Shown piece by piece: positions 5,200-6,192 of a stretch of 6,192 nucleotides of DNA. A model generated the notes under the pieces. That model ran no database searches. It was not told the origin of the DNA and saw only the letters and a program-made list of their open reading frames with translations. This DNA is from an uncultured Ruminococcus sp. (GTDB lineage Bacteria; Bacillota; Clostridia; Oscillospirales; Ruminococcaceae). The DNA lies in contig CALGTT010000152.1 of the NCBI GenBank assembly GCA_937901485.1, positions 1 through 6,192 on the forward strand, written 5' to 3'. Position 1 is the first letter of the stretch; every line of letters starts with the position of its first letter. Made by a program: the position numbers and the translations under genes.

Positions 5200-6192
5200 T
5201 ATTCATTGCCCTCCGCAGCTGCGGCTTCTGCCTGCTGCTGCTTGATCATTTCCTCATTTGCATAATGCTCCTCAAGCGTGGTTGCAAAATAGGTCACGCC
5301 CGTCTGGACATTCGCGTAGAAATAATAGTAATTGGTATCATTCGGATAGAGCACGGCTTCAATGGCATCCATACCCGGATTGCCGATCGCGCCAGCCGGC
5401 AGACCTGTGCAGATGTATGTATCATACGCCTCATACACCAGTTCATCCTCCAGCTCGATATTGGGCTTGATGATCTCCTCCACATACTTGGAGGTCGGGT
5501 CGGACTGAAGTCTGGTAAATTCTGCCGGATTATTCAGACGGTTCCAGAATACGGATGCAACGTCCTTCATGTCCTTCTTGTATGCCGCTTCCTCCTGTAC
5601 GATGGAGGCAAGGGTGATCATTTCGTCCAGTGTGATGCCCAGTTCATCCATGCGTGCAAAATGCTCGTCGGTGATCTTCTTGTTGAAGTTCATGTAGATC
5701 TTGCGGCATACATCGTCCGGCTCCATCTCCTCATAGAAGGTGTAGGTGTCGGGGAACAGATAGCCCTCCATCTTGCAGAACTTCAGCTTGCTCACAGTCT
5801 TGGGCAGATGCTGCTCGAAATCATAGCCGTAATTTGCCATATTGAAGTAGTAGAGGAATTTCTGCGACTCGCAGACATTGGCTTCCTCCAGCTTCTTTGC
5901 CGCCTCATAGATGGAAATGCCCTCAGGGAACATGACATCCACAGTGACAAGCTCCTCACCGGCAAGACCGGACAGCTCAGCGATAAGTGCCTCATATGCC
6001 ATTGCACTGCTGACCTCGTGCTCGCCTGCCTTATAGCCTGCATCGGCATCACTCAGACGGGAGAAGTACACGAACGCCTTGGGGTATTTCCTGATGCCGG
6101 CTTCGGCAATGGCGCTGTCGGCAAGCTGATAAATGGCCTCAACATGGTGGCGGGAGGCTATTTCGGGCACAACGCCGCCATAGATGGCGTGC
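5199..6192 (-). CDS. mltG: MltG-like endolytic transglycosylase fused to a TsaD-like N-terminus (partial, chimeric)
   Basis: The open frame enters from the right edge; 330 codons are visible, numbered here from 6191. Residues 34-330 are MltG (YceG/YrrL), a membrane-bound lytic transglycosylase that cuts nascent glycan strands. They show YPKAF at 36-40, a LysM-like piece with FPEG at 88-91, EGYLFPDTY at 142-150, ASIVQEEA at 195-202 with the invariant Glu201 as the likely catalytic acid, QSDPT, YDTYICTGLPAGAIGNPG at 256-273 and a Gln/Ala/Glu-rich tail. Residues 1-33 instead read as TsaD. The membrane helix and first LysM-like segment expected in MltG are absent, so a protein from this frame should not be a normal membrane-bound MltG. 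An internal GTG at 6170 has no ribosome site and falls inside the TsaD motif, so it is not taken as a start. The stop overlaps trhP as TAATG. MltG identity is secure; the fusion's reality is not. Confidence 0.8.
   Translation of the reverse strand, partial: HAIYGGVVPEIASRHHVEAIYQLADSAIAEAGIRKYPKAFVYFSRLSDADAGYKAGEHEVSSAMAYEALIAELSGLAGEELVTVDVMFPEGISIYEAAKKLEEANVCESQKFLYYFNMANYGYDFEQHLPKTVSKLKFCKMEGYLFPDTYTFYEEMEPDDVCRKIYMNFNKKITDEHFARMDELGITLDEMITLASIVQEEAAYKKDMKDVASVFWNRLNNPAEFTRLQSDPTSKYVEEIIKPNIELEDELVYEAYDTYICTGLPAGAIGNPGMDAIEAVLYPNDTNYYYFYANVQTGVTYFATTLEEHYANEEMIKQQQAEAAAAEGNE
6093..6192 (-). other. TsaD-like segment (tRNA t6A synthesis) at the window edge
   Basis: The first 33 visible codons (6191-6093) read HAIYGGVVPEIASR, then HHVEAI and ADSAIAEAGI. 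This is the highly conserved region around residues 32-65 of TsaD/Gcp, the subunit that transfers threonylcarbamoyl to A37 of tRNAs. YGGVVPE and ASR.H.EAI are family-defining and unrelated to MltG. The TsaD continuation expected after AGI (a DIDA.A.T strand and the GPGL loop) does not follow; MltG sequence does. Only this piece is visible, so whether a complete tsaD lies to the right or elsewhere is unknown. Confidence 0.85.

Noticed and set aside
4060..5265. A 401-codon open frame on the plus strand, opposite trhP
   Set aside because: It is the antisense image of a clearly conserved U32 gene, His/Cys-rich with no recognisable domain, no fitting ribosome site, and it crosses the terminator-to-mltG boundaries of the real operon. 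Codon bias of the real gene explains its openness.
6168..6170. GTG at 6170 as the true start of mltG
   Set aside because: It is the second Val of the conserved TsaD YGGVVPE motif, has no ribosome site, and would still leave MltG without a membrane anchor.
1..6192. CRISPR arrays, tRNA/rRNA genes, insertion sequences, phage or defence genes
   Set aside because: No regularly spaced repeats, cloverleaf, transposase or phage-like frame was seen on either strand.

Overview
The window looks like chromosomal housekeeping DNA from a Gram-positive Clostridia relative, probably of the Ruminococcaceae/Oscillospiraceae kind. The reasons are purine-rich Shine-Dalgarno sites on every gene start seen here, two GTG starts, textbook sigma-A promoters, a SpoIIQ-like M23 protein, an mltG-U32 (trhP) neighbourhood that resembles yrrL-yrrO of Bacillus subtilis, and a GC-rich stacked-hairpin intergenic element of a type common in gut Firmicutes. 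The placement is inferred from gene style; no rRNA or other marker gives a species.

Layout, left to right. (1) 1-769, minus: proB (glutamate 5-kinase), running off the left edge. (2) 770-993: an intergenic region with a possible weak proB promoter and a striking three-hairpin GC-rich element (881-967). (3) 994-2352, minus: a two-gene operon with a near-consensus extended -10 promoter, encoding a small three-helix membrane protein and, overlapping it by ATGA, a D-2-hydroxyacid dehydrogenase. (4) 2392-2991, minus: a single gene for an unrecognised multi-pass membrane protein, with a fully consensus TTGACA-17-TATAAT promoter and a perfect 15-bp bidirectional terminator that contains its stop codon. 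(5) 3131-3925, plus: a membrane-anchored M23 (LytM/SpoIIQ-like) endopeptidase, the only plus-strand gene, transcribed divergently from (4) and convergently with (6). (6) 3928-6192, minus: an operon end with an mltG-like frame, then trhP (U32 tRNA hydroxylation protein), joined by TAATG and closed by a terminator with a T6 tract.

The most unusual observation is at the right edge. The frame that becomes MltG does not begin with MltG's membrane anchor. Its first 33 visible codons read as an internal N-terminal stretch of TsaD (HAIYGGVVPEIASR...), and the frame changes to MltG at about 6090-6100 without a stop or frameshift. This is either a true tsaD/mltG recombination or, more likely, a chimeric assembly join near a contig end. 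Read support across the junction would decide it.

Functionally the genes cover proline synthesis, a 2-hydroxyacid/2-keto acid redox step, cell-wall processing (MltG-like lyase, M23 endopeptidase) and wobble-uridine hydroxylation of tRNA. I see no phage, transposase, CRISPR, tRNA or defence module, and no convincing novel system beyond the chimera and the smaller structural oddities listed.
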